Source: JAABTH01 sp964492615 (GTDB lineage: Bacteria > Bacillota > Dethiobacteria > DTU022). From it: a stretch of DNA of 23,474 nt. The position numbers and the translations under genes are program-made. Position 1 is the first letter of the stretch; each line of letters opens with the position of its first letter. Below are positions 7,373 to 13,736 of the stretch, in pieces. The notes under the pieces were generated by a model, which saw only the letters and a list, made by a program, of their open reading frames with translations, was not told the origin of the DNA and searched no databases. The stretch spans positions 1-23,474 of the forward strand of contig CAZBKZ010000038.1 of assembly GCA_964492615.1 (NCBI GenBank), in the 5' to 3' direction.

Positions 7373-7457
7373 GATTAGCTCTGCTGTGACAAACAAATAG
7401 CCCCTGGAGTTACAATGTTACAGACCTTAACGGATTATCCGCCCCCTCACCCTGACT

Positions 7458-7473
7458 CTCTCCCCGGGGAGAG
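7458..7473. repeat. Perfect 16-bp palindrome after the AOR gene
   Basis: CTCTCCCCGGGGAGAG lies five bases past the AOR stop codon, preceded on the plus strand by CCCCCTCACCCTGACT. This resembles a dispersed CCCTCACCC...GGGGAGAG repeat that I recall from many bacterial genomes (recall only). It may act as a 3' hairpin for AOR mRNA. There is no T run. Confidence 0.55.
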
Positions 7474-7478
7474 GCCTG

Positions 7479-9332
7479 TTATGGTTTTTGCACCAGCACC
7501 GGCATATTCGCAAGGGCAAGCTCTTTAAGCTTTTCTTCTGACGGGCGGCCTTCACTGTCCCAGCCACGTTCCCGGTAGTAATCATCAAGCAGCTGATCCA
7601 GGTCTACCGCGGTTATTTTAGCCCCGCCATAAGGTCCTTCAGGCAGAGGTTCCTCTGTAAAGCGTTTCGGCAGGGTGTCATCGGCGCGGGTAAATCCCTC
7701 CCGCAGGTTAAAGAGGCGGATTTGGTTCCATACCCTTTCACCAAGCAGGAGCAATTTTTCTACATTCCATGTTTCTCCCAGTGCTGCTTCCAGCATACTG
7801 CAGTATGTTTCCTTGCTTATACCGTAAGTGGCAAAGTCGCACTTGACGAAAGTATCGAGAGCGGCAAGGTAATTCTGTAAATAGGTAACAATTTCTCCTT
7901 TACCTTTCAGCCCCAATCTGTCCACCGCTTCGCCGTTCCATTCGCCTCCGCATTCATAGAGAATAGGGAACGCACGCTGGTGACAGCCACCGCGGTCGGC
8001 AGTGGCCAGGGCCAGTCCCATACCGGGTACACTGCGCGGACCCCAGGCCGGGCTTTCCAGTCCTTTTATGTGAACGGCAAAATCAGCTGCTTTCCCACCC
8101 AGATCAGCGGCTGCCTTTTTTACTCCCCGGGCCAACAGGTCGCCGATGCCGCGGCGTAAAGCAATTGCCTCGAGCAGGTAGTCAACCGAAGCGGCATCGC
8201 CAAATTTAAGGTTAAGGCCTCCGGTATCTTCAGCGTTTATTAAACCGTTTTCGAAGGCTTCAATAGCAAACCCTGCTACCCCGCCGGCCGACATGCCGTC
8301 CAGGCCAAGAGCATCACATTTTTTCACCAGGTAAGCCACCTCGCGAATGTCGCTCAAGCCGAGGTTGCTGCCCATCATTGCTGCCGTCTCATACTCCACT
8401 ACATCAGAAATCAGGCCGCGGTGGCGACCCCTGCTTATTTTCCCCACCTTGCCGCAGGCAATGGGGCAACCTGCGCAGGCTGTATTACGAAACCACAGTT
8501 CGCGGCGTTGGGCAACGGCATTTAACCCGGCTGCTCCCTCGAAAGTACCGTTGGAATAGTTGAGGGTCGGGAGCAGTTGTTCATCATTGGCAAAATCTAT
8601 TGAAGCGGGGGTGCCGTCAGTAGTAAAGCCGGCAATGGTTTCTTCTTCAGCCAACTCCTGGTAAGCCCGGTCGACAGCTGAAATAAATTTACGGGGGTCA
8701 GCCGGCTTGACAGTTTTCATTCCCCGCAGAACCAGCGCTTTCAGGTTTTTTGAACCCATTACCGCCCCGGTGCCAGCCCGTCCGGCATGACGGTTGTATT
8801 CGCAGTTGATCAGGGCGAAAGAGACCAGTTTCTCTCCTGCCGGGCCGATACAGGCAATTTTTACTGAATCGTCGCCCATTTCGCGGCGGAGCGCCTCCAC
8901 CGTGCTGAAAGTATCAAGACCCCAGGTGCTACCGGCCGGTCTCACTTCAACTTTACCGTCATCTATTACGATGTAGCTCGGCTGTTTCGCTGCTCCGTTG
9001 ATAATTAACCCGTCGTAGCCGCAGTAGCGAATTTCCTGGGCGAAATGGCCGCCAAAATAGGAATCAGCAAATGTTCCGGTTAATGGTGATTTGGTCACCA
9101 CGCAGCCGCGCATAGCCGGGGCCAGGGTGCCGGTTAACGGACCGGGCATGAACATCAGCAGGTTTTGGGGGGACAGGGGGTCGGTTCCGGCCGGCAGAAG
9201 GTCGTAAAGAATCTTTGCGCCGAATCCCTTTCCGCCTATAAAATTTTTAACCAGGGCCGGGCTAGGGCTGATTTCTTTGCTTTTACCGGAGGTTAAATCA
9301 ATATAGAGTAGCTTACCCATGTAAGCGCTCAT
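7479..9332 (-). CDS. aor: Tungsten-type aldehyde:ferredoxin oxidoreductase
   Basis: The 617-residue protein matches AOR family length (about 605-620). The [4Fe-4S] ligands are Cys286, Cys289 and Cys293 (CAGCPIAC) and Cys498 (VKCDFATYG). Pterin-binding signatures include NRHAGRAGTGAVMGSKNLKA (residues 180-199) and the DALGLDGMSAGG loop (340-351). AORs oxidise aldehydes to carboxylic acids with ferredoxin, or run in reverse, using a bis-tungstopterin cofactor. Tungsten rather than molybdenum is inferred from family. The ATG overlaps the stop of the upstream ferredoxin gene by 4 nt (ATGA), so translation is probably coupled. All ligands are present and nothing looks degraded. Substrate specificity within the family cannot be read directly. 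Confidence 0.94.
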   Translation of the reverse strand: MSAYMGKLLYIDLTSGKSKEISPSPALVKNFIGGKGFGAKILYDLLPAGTDPLSPQNLLMFMPGPLTGTLAPAMRGCVVTKSPLTGTFADSYFGGHFAQEIRYCGYDGLIINGAAKQPSYIVIDDGKVEVRPAGSTWGLDTFSTVEALRREMGDDSVKIACIGPAGEKLVSFALINCEYNRHAGRAGTGAVMGSKNLKALVLRGMKTVKPADPRKFISAVDRAYQELAEEETIAGFTTDGTPASIDFANDEQLLPTLNYSNGTFEGAAGLNAVAQRRELWFRNTACAGCPIACGKVGKISRGRHRGLISDVVEYETAAMMGSNLGLSDIREVAYLVKKCDALGLDGMSAGGVAGFAIEAFENGLINAEDTGGLNLKFGDAASVDYLLEAIALRRGIGDLLARGVKKAAADLGGKAADFAVHIKGLESPAWGPRSVPGMGLALATADRGGCHQRAFPILYECGGEWNGEAVDRLGLKGKGEIVTYLQNYLAALDTFVKCDFATYGISKETYCSMLEAALGETWNVEKLLLLGERVWNQIRLFNLREGFTRADDTLPKRFTEEPLPEGPYGGAKITAVDLDQLLDDYYRERGWDSEGRPSEEKLKELALANMPVLVQKP

Positions 9333-9751
9333 TTTATAACCGCCCCCTTTTTTTCAACCAGCTGCAGGGCCCGGGGCACGCAATATTTTACACAGAGCGG
9401 GTCACCGCTGCACATGTCGCACTTATCGGCTTTTTTATCGGGGCCGATTCGAATCATCCTGTCCGGGCAGGCTTCAACACATATTCCGCAACCCGTGCAG
9501 GTATCTTTATCAACCAGGACAACACCTGTTTCCGGGTTGCGGCTGATTGCTTCGAAGGGGCAGGCATTCAGGCAGAAAGGATTCTCGCACTGGGTGCAGA
9601 GAACCGGCCTGTTGACCAGGTTTTCATTCTTGCTTAATACTTTTAGACGGGCCGCCCTGGGATTGTAGCCGCCTGCAGCCCGGTTTGCACAGACCAGCAT
9701 GCAGGCTCCGCACCCGGTGCATAAGTCAAACTCGCCTCTGATATACAGCAT
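9329..9751 (-). CDS. Four-cluster 4Fe-4S ferredoxin, electron partner of AOR
   Basis: The 140-residue product contains four cysteine motifs: CTGCGACMLVC, CTQCENPFCLNAC, CTGCGICVEAC and CDMCSGDPLCVKYC. This is the HycB/DmsB-like pattern that binds up to four [4Fe-4S] clusters. Such subunits sit next to AOR in many anaerobes and carry its electrons (AorB-like), so the role is inferred from the family and the 4-nt overlap with AOR. I chose ATG 9751 because GAGGAA precedes it by 5-6 nt. A TTG at 9769 would add six residues but overlaps that ribosome binding site. No twin-arginine signal is present, so it is cytoplasmic. The nucleotidyltransferase gene ends 24 nt upstream, suggesting one transcript. 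Confidence 0.9.
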   Translation of the reverse strand: MLYIRGEFDLCTGCGACMLVCANRAAGGYNPRAARLKVLSKNENLVNRPVLCTQCENPFCLNACPFEAISRNPETGVVLVDKDTCTGCGICVEACPDRMIRIGPDKKADKCDMCSGDPLCVKYCVPRALQLVEKKGAVIK

Positions 9752-9775
9752 GGCAATTCCTCGTTTCAACTGTTC

Positions 9776-10543
9776 TTATAGTTCATCGACTTCTTTGTAC
9801 CACTTAACTTTATCACCGATCTTGCTACGCATTTTCCAGGATAACGACTTGGGTTTATCCTCAATATATTTAGAGATTTGACTCACTCGTTTTTTGATCA
9901 GAGCTTTTTCATCATCGGCAAACAGCTCTGTTTTTTCGTTAACCAGAAGCAGTTTATCCATGTTACCCGTAACTGTTCTCCAAAAACCCCACTCCGTGGC
10001 TAAAATTCCGGCTATTACCAGGCCATTAATTGCTTCATTGTCATCACTGCCAATTGGATGTTCAGCGAGCAGCATCAATGTATCGACTATATCTTTTTCG
10101 TTAATTTGAACTATCTGCATTTTTTCCAGGAACAGTTCAGCCAGGGGTATGGTTAGTTCGTCCACATCCAGGCGGTCGCGCAGTGGAAGGACATGGCAGT
10201 AATCGAGTTTATCAAAGAATATATCCGAGTGCATGCCGGTTTGCGGATTGTCAAAAACCAGGCGGTCACTGCCGTATAAAGTGGTGATCATCTCATCATC
10301 CTTGTAGTCCAGTTCGGCATAAGCCTCAATAATCAGCTCGCGGTGCTCGCTCTTCGCTACGAAATCGGTATCGGTAAAAATACGGCCCCACTTTTCATGG
10401 ATATGGCTGTATGCAGGGCAGCGCAGGTGAAAGGCCAGTGCTCCGATCAAGCGGAGCGGTGCGCCCTTACTTGCTGTACGATCGATTATTCTCTTAGCTT
10501 CTTCAATAAATTCGCCGGCATTCTTCCCGGTGTAAATGGTCAT
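9776..10543 (-). CDS. Nucleotidyltransferase-fold protein (AbiEii/MNT-like), function unknown
   Basis: The 255-residue protein has the outline of a DNA-polymerase-beta-type nucleotidyltransferase. LIGALAFHL (about residues 30-40) stands where the glycine motif is expected, TDTDFVA supplies the paired acidic residues, and HSDIFFD about 55 residues later supplies the third. The segment IPLAELFLEKMQIVQINEKD, followed by IVDTLMLL, resembles the region after the catalytic core in AbiEii-like proteins (PLxxLLxEKL..RxKDxxDL). The glycine motif is not the classic GGS, so activity is not certain. ATG 10543 is preceded by AAAGGAGG. No antitoxin-like small partner gene is adjacent. Its place 24 nt before the ferredoxin-AOR pair, and downstream of a metallophosphoesterase, suggests a linked but unknown role such as nucleotide transfer to a protein or small molecule. 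Confidence 0.6.
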   Translation of the reverse strand: MTIYTGKNAGEFIEEAKRIIDRTASKGAPLRLIGALAFHLRCPAYSHIHEKWGRIFTDTDFVAKSEHRELIIEAYAELDYKDDEMITTLYGSDRLVFDNPQTGMHSDIFFDKLDYCHVLPLRDRLDVDELTIPLAELFLEKMQIVQINEKDIVDTLMLLAEHPIGSDDNEAINGLVIAGILATEWGFWRTVTGNMDKLLLVNEKTELFADDEKALIKKRVSQISKYIEDKPKSLSWKMRSKIGDKVKWYKEVDEL

Positions 10544-10584
10544 TATTTTCCTCCTTTCGCTAAAAATTAAATGCTGTGTTTCGG

Positions 10585-10804
10585 GGATGAGGCTGCGGGC
10601 GGGCTTACCCGCCCGTTCTGTTAAAGGTTCTGCCTCATCCGGTCCAGGTTCCCCGGAGTAGGAAACAGGACCCAAGGTAGCCTAAACCAACATAGTTAAG
10701 CAGAAACCTCCCAAGGGGGAAGTAGTTTTCAAACCATAGCTTCAAGCTATCCAGTCAGCCTCCCGGCACAAGTATAAACCCGCTTGCCATTCCGGCTACC
10801 CGGA
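10585..10804 (-). ncRNA. Structured intergenic region, candidate leader RNA
   Basis: The gap between the metallophosphoesterase and nucleotidyltransferase genes can form several helices. In minus-strand order they are: TCCGG/CCGGA at 10804-10791, overlapping the upstream stop codon; ATAGC/GCTAT (10750-10736); CTTCCC/GGGAGG (10722-10707); GGTCC/GGACC (10672-10641); and a long helix GGATGAGGC/GCCTCATCC (10640-10585) enclosing an 8-bp GC stem (10615-10596). The CTTCCC helix uses a G-U pair on the minus strand but would be C-A on the plus strand, favouring a minus-strand RNA. No U tract follows. I could not match it to a known riboswitch. It may be a leader RNA of the nucleotidyltransferase-AOR operon or an independent small RNA. 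Confidence 0.45.
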
Positions 10805-11734
10805 GGTTAAAACATATTTTTTTACTCCTTTCTGATCCATTTCAATAATAGCCCCGAGTAAGGTGCTCTGTTCATATGAACTCCCGGGATTGACAACAAA
10901 GGTTTTTTTCATTCTTTTTATGCCGCGGCCTTCATGAATGTGGCCGGTTAAGGCCAGGGGAGGCTGGTATTTCATGATGGCATCGCGAACAGCTGTGCTG
11001 CCGACAGGAATCAGAGAGCGGCCGGCGTATTTTGGACGCAGATTTTCATCCAGTTCCGGGGCTTCATCAAGGCCCGAGCCAAAAGGTGGTGCATGCAGGT
11101 TAAATACGCATCGCGACAGGTCATTAACCTGGACGGCCATTGTTTCTATCTTTCCGGCCAGTATTTCTTCACTGCATTCCCTGTGAGTGTCCCAGGGAGT
11201 AGGATTGGACCAGCCGGAACTGAGCATATTGTAGTAGCCGTCTAAATCAAGGATGCGTCCCTCGGCCATGGTTATTGCTTTTGATGAGGTCAGAACCTCG
11301 TCCAGTTCGAACATGTCATCGTTTCCGGGGCAAACAAAGCATTTTATACCGGTACCGGCCAGCTTATCATCAGCAAAAGCGACCCAACGCTCGGCCATTT
11401 TTAAAACTTCTTCGACAAATAGCTTTTCCACTTTTTCCGGGGCGGCGCTCAGTTCCTGAAAGCGATCATCAGTCATTTCGATAGGATAATAGCCCCGGTC
11501 GGAAATGTTTTTTAACATCCTGTTCTTGCCTTCTTCATCAAGAAGCATTTCTTCCTCGAGAAAGTTAACTTTGTACATTCCTTTGCTGTCCCTGATAAAA
11601 GGAACCAAGGCTTTACCGGTCATGTCGCCGCCGAGAATGATGATATCTGCCTCGTAGAATTTACCGGCGTTAATAAACTTTTTCCAGCATATTTCCGACC
11701 CGTGAACGTCTGTGGCAAAGAAAATTGTGGTCAT
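10796..11734 (-). CDS. Calcineurin-like metallophosphoesterase
   Basis: The 312-residue product carries the dimetal phosphoesterase motifs in order: DVH at residues 9-11 (ATDVHGS), GGD at 35-37 (ILGGDMTG), the Asn-Asp pair in CPGNDDMF, a His in FNLHAPP, and GHIHEGRG near the C terminus. The family hydrolyses phosphomonoesters or phosphodiesters, and the substrate varies widely, from cyclic nucleotides to protein phosphates or nucleotidyl groups. A roughly 60-residue charged insertion between the GGD and GND motifs is a recognisable feature. No signal peptide is visible. ATG 11734 has GGAGG upstream. The gene lies between the permease and the nucleotidyltransferase on the same strand. Whether it opposes the nucleotidyltransferase is inference. 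Confidence 0.88.
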   Translation of the reverse strand: MTTIFFATDVHGSEICWKKFINAGKFYEADIIILGGDMTGKALVPFIRDSKGMYKVNFLEEEMLLDEEGKNRMLKNISDRGYYPIEMTDDRFQELSAAPEKVEKLFVEEVLKMAERWVAFADDKLAGTGIKCFVCPGNDDMFELDEVLTSSKAITMAEGRILDLDGYYNMLSSGWSNPTPWDTHRECSEEILAGKIETMAVQVNDLSRCVFNLHAPPFGSGLDEAPELDENLRPKYAGRSLIPVGSTAVRDAIMKYQPPLALTGHIHEGRGIKRMKKTFVVNPGSSYEQSTLLGAIIEMDQKGVKKYVLTSG

Positions 11735-11790
11735 TAATCATCCTCCTTTCAGGCAGTTCATACAGCGCCGGGCACGAATGCTGTTACCGC

Positions 11791-11832
11791 TCCATTCCAT
11801 CCCTTAAACAGTATTGAAAGGGATGGAATGGA
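11791..11832 (-). terminator. 15-bp perfect inverted repeat between permease and phosphoesterase
   Basis: TCCATTCCATCCCTT (11791-11805) is fully complementary to AAGGGATGGAATGGA (11818-11832), with a 12-nt loop. It lies about 40 nt after the permease stop codon on the minus strand and about 55 nt before the ribosome binding site of the phosphoesterase gene. There is no T run. It may be a rho-type or processing hairpin that separates expression of the two genes. Confidence 0.55.
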
Positions 11833-11871
11833 ACCGGTTATTCAGGAGTTAATCCAGCGCGTCCAAACCAT

Positions 11872-13494
11872 TTATTCTACCGGTATACTCTTATGAATTT
11901 CATCAAGGTTTATCCCCTGCTTGCGGCGGTACCACCTGGAACCGAGATAGATGGCAATTGATATCAGGTAGAGGATAGCCATGTAAATATAAGATGTTGG
12001 TTCATTAACCCCATAAACTGAATCGGTAGCCCACATGTAGAAAAGAAAGGCCAGGAAACCTCCGAAAATGACCCCGGTTACCGTGATCAGGGGCAGTCCG
12101 AATATCTTTAACCTGGCGATCGGGGAGGCTTTGTATAGTTCTGGATCTTTAAAAGGCAGGATAATTGCTGCTACAGTAGTTCCGAAATAGGTAATGGCTA
12201 TAACCACAGTGGAGTTGAGGGCCAGGGTTTCCAGGTTTTCGGTGTAGTGCATTCCGGCGCTGACAATTACACCACCAACAGCCATAACAGTGAGAGCATT
12301 GACCGGTGAACGGAATTTGGTTGATACCCGGGCCATCCATTCGGGCAGGATACGGTCAAAAGCGGCGGCGAAAATTACCCTGGTCGAAGAAAGAAAGACA
12401 GTGCCGCACCAGCCGAAGAACCAGGCGCTCATTGAGATTAACAACCACATCTGCAGGATGGGGTTATTGGTGAGAAAGCTGACTAAAAGGGCAGGGTAGG
12501 GGTAGGCTCCGAAAGGAGAGGTCCCCTCATAATAAGCAAAGTTAGCGGCATTATAAAAATCCCAGCCAATAACGCGGGCAATCAGGCCCAAAACGATCAG
12601 GGCTAAAATAGTAGTAGCTATTAAACCGGCAGCCATACTCCAGAAGTTGCGCTTAAAATCGGAAGCGCCGCGGACTTCTCCATAGAGGGTGGCTCCCCAG
12701 TTTGGCCACAGATTAAAAAACACTACCATGGGGATTAAAGCCATGCTGGCTCCGACAGCCACCTTGTTTATCGGGATGGCAGTATAACCCCCATCGGCTG
12801 CTGTAGCAAGGACCTGTTGGTATACATCACCCCCGCCGGAAGCAAAAAAGCTGTTGGCATACTGGTTAAACTGGGCAATGAAATCAGCCCGTGAGTTGAC
12901 CAGCATCATGATAATCATTGTTACTATACCGGCCATGCCCAGGTAAAAGCAGAATTTTTGAATACGGGCATACCAGTTCATGCCGAGACTGACAAATACA
13001 AAAGCAAGGGCGATAACCACTATAGAGGAAACAAAAAAGCCGTTGGTGGATATAAACCAGCCGGCGGCGTTGCTTAGTGCTGTGCTCCCGGTCCAGCCAC
13101 CGAGCATGCCCAGGATGGGAGCAAAAACATTGAAGGCGAGCATGTTTCCGTACAGAGGCACCCAGTGCCACAGGATCCAGGCCCAGCCGGTAATGGAGAG
13201 GACAAATCCCAGCCCTCCGCCGAGAATACGGCTTTGCCATACATAGTCACCGCCGGCCCTGGGCATAACCGCTACCAAGAGCCCGTATACAAATATCTCA
13301 AATATAATAAAGATAGCACTGATCACAATTGCTGTTAAGAGGTTGGCTTCGGGCAGGTAAGGGGCAAAGGCAAAAATATAGAAACCGAGGGTTACCAGGT
13401 TAATCGAAAAGAAAGCATAAACAAAGCCGTCGAAGACCGACCAGGATCGGACCAGCCCGCTGGCCTTGCGGACAAACATACCAGGTTGCGCCAT
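11872..13494 (-). CDS. APC-family amino-acid permease
   Basis: The 540-residue integral membrane protein has about 12 hydrophobic helices. The APC superfamily signature is at the second helix (VAVMPRAGGDYVWQSRILGG, about residues 75-95), and the soluble C-terminal tail is short and charged. APC carriers bring amino acids, amines or related solutes into the cell by proton or sodium symport, or exchange; the substrate cannot be read here. The protein is longer than the usual 440-500, with extra extracellular/loop segments around residues 210-240. ATG 13494 follows AAAGGAAG. Its neighbour upstream is a PucR-type regulator on the same strand, and the 240-nt gap between them has several inverted repeats. 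This suggests substrate-responsive control. Co-function with AOR further downstream is inference. Confidence 0.9.
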   Translation of the reverse strand: MAQPGMFVRKASGLVRSWSVFDGFVYAFFSINLVTLGFYIFAFAPYLPEANLLTAIVISAIFIIFEIFVYGLLVAVMPRAGGDYVWQSRILGGGLGFVLSITGWAWILWHWVPLYGNMLAFNVFAPILGMLGGWTGSTALSNAAGWFISTNGFFVSSIVVIALAFVFVSLGMNWYARIQKFCFYLGMAGIVTMIIMMLVNSRADFIAQFNQYANSFFASGGGDVYQQVLATAADGGYTAIPINKVAVGASMALIPMVVFFNLWPNWGATLYGEVRGASDFKRNFWSMAAGLIATTILALIVLGLIARVIGWDFYNAANFAYYEGTSPFGAYPYPALLVSFLTNNPILQMWLLISMSAWFFGWCGTVFLSSTRVIFAAAFDRILPEWMARVSTKFRSPVNALTVMAVGGVIVSAGMHYTENLETLALNSTVVIAITYFGTTVAAIILPFKDPELYKASPIARLKIFGLPLITVTGVIFGGFLAFLFYMWATDSVYGVNEPTSYIYMAILYLISIAIYLGSRWYRRKQGINLDEIHKSIPVE

Positions 13495-13523
13495 AATTTT
13501 TTCTTCCTTTCTGATAAATTTGT

Positions 13524-13540
13524 TGGCGGATAATCCGCCA
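13524..13540. promoter_or_regulatory. 17-nt palindrome in the permease leader
   Basis: TGGCGGAT-A-ATCCGCCA is a perfect palindrome around one central base, about 30 nt before the permease start codon and 10 nt from its ribosome binding site. It could be an operator or a small RNA hairpin. A 13-nt part (CGGATTATCCGCC) recurs at 7431-7443. Confidence 0.45.
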
Positions 13541-13580
13541 CTTATCCCTGCCTAATATCATCTTTTAATGTTTTAAACAA

Positions 13581-13588
13581 CACCTCCT
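13581..13588 (-). promoter_or_regulatory. Orphan AGGAGGTG site in the permease leader
   Basis: Read on the minus strand AGGAGGTG is a near-perfect anti-16S match, but no start codon stands at a usable distance. A TTG lies only 2 nt beyond AGGAGG, opening a 12-codon frame that ends just before the 13524-13540 palindrome. It may be a relic, a ribosome standby site or a leader-peptide site. Confidence 0.3.
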
Positions 13589-13621
13589 GAAATAATGTAA
13601 ATTATTTGTTAAGAGCATAGT

Positions 13622-13648
13622 GTTATTTAAATATTTCCGCTAAATAAC
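13622..13648. promoter_or_regulatory. Candidate operator upstream of permease
   Basis: GTTATTTA (13622-13629) and TAAATAAC (13641-13648) are perfect inverted arms separated by 11 nt. The spacing places them nearly two helical turns apart, as expected for a dimeric regulator. PucR is the adjacent candidate, but nothing in the sequence proves it. Confidence 0.4.
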
Positions 13649-13683
13649 CTTTGTGAGATGAGTAAAAATATTGCGACACATTG

Positions 13684-13696
13684 GTGCAAAATGCAC
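13684..13696. promoter_or_regulatory. Candidate operator GTGCA-N3-TGCAC
   Basis: This compact inverted repeat lies about 190 nt upstream of the permease start and about 40 nt after the regulator's stop codon. It lies in an AT-rich non-coding stretch and could be a regulator or activator site. Confidence 0.35.
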
Positions 13697-13736
13697 AAAA
13701 CCATTTTGGAGATCAGTTTGCCTCTTATTAGCAGCT

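Noticed and set aside
10585..10804. SRP RNA, cobalamin, TPP, SAM or FMN riboswitch in the structured gap
   Set aside because: A TGTGCCGGGAGG stretch resembles part of SRP RNA, but the conserved GGAAGGAAGCAGC-like loop is missing. The conserved boxes of the riboswitches I know well are not present.
13549..13587. 12-codon leader peptide after the orphan AGGAGGTG
   Set aside because: The TTG start would lie only 2 nt from AGGAGG, too close for normal initiation, and no other start codon fits.
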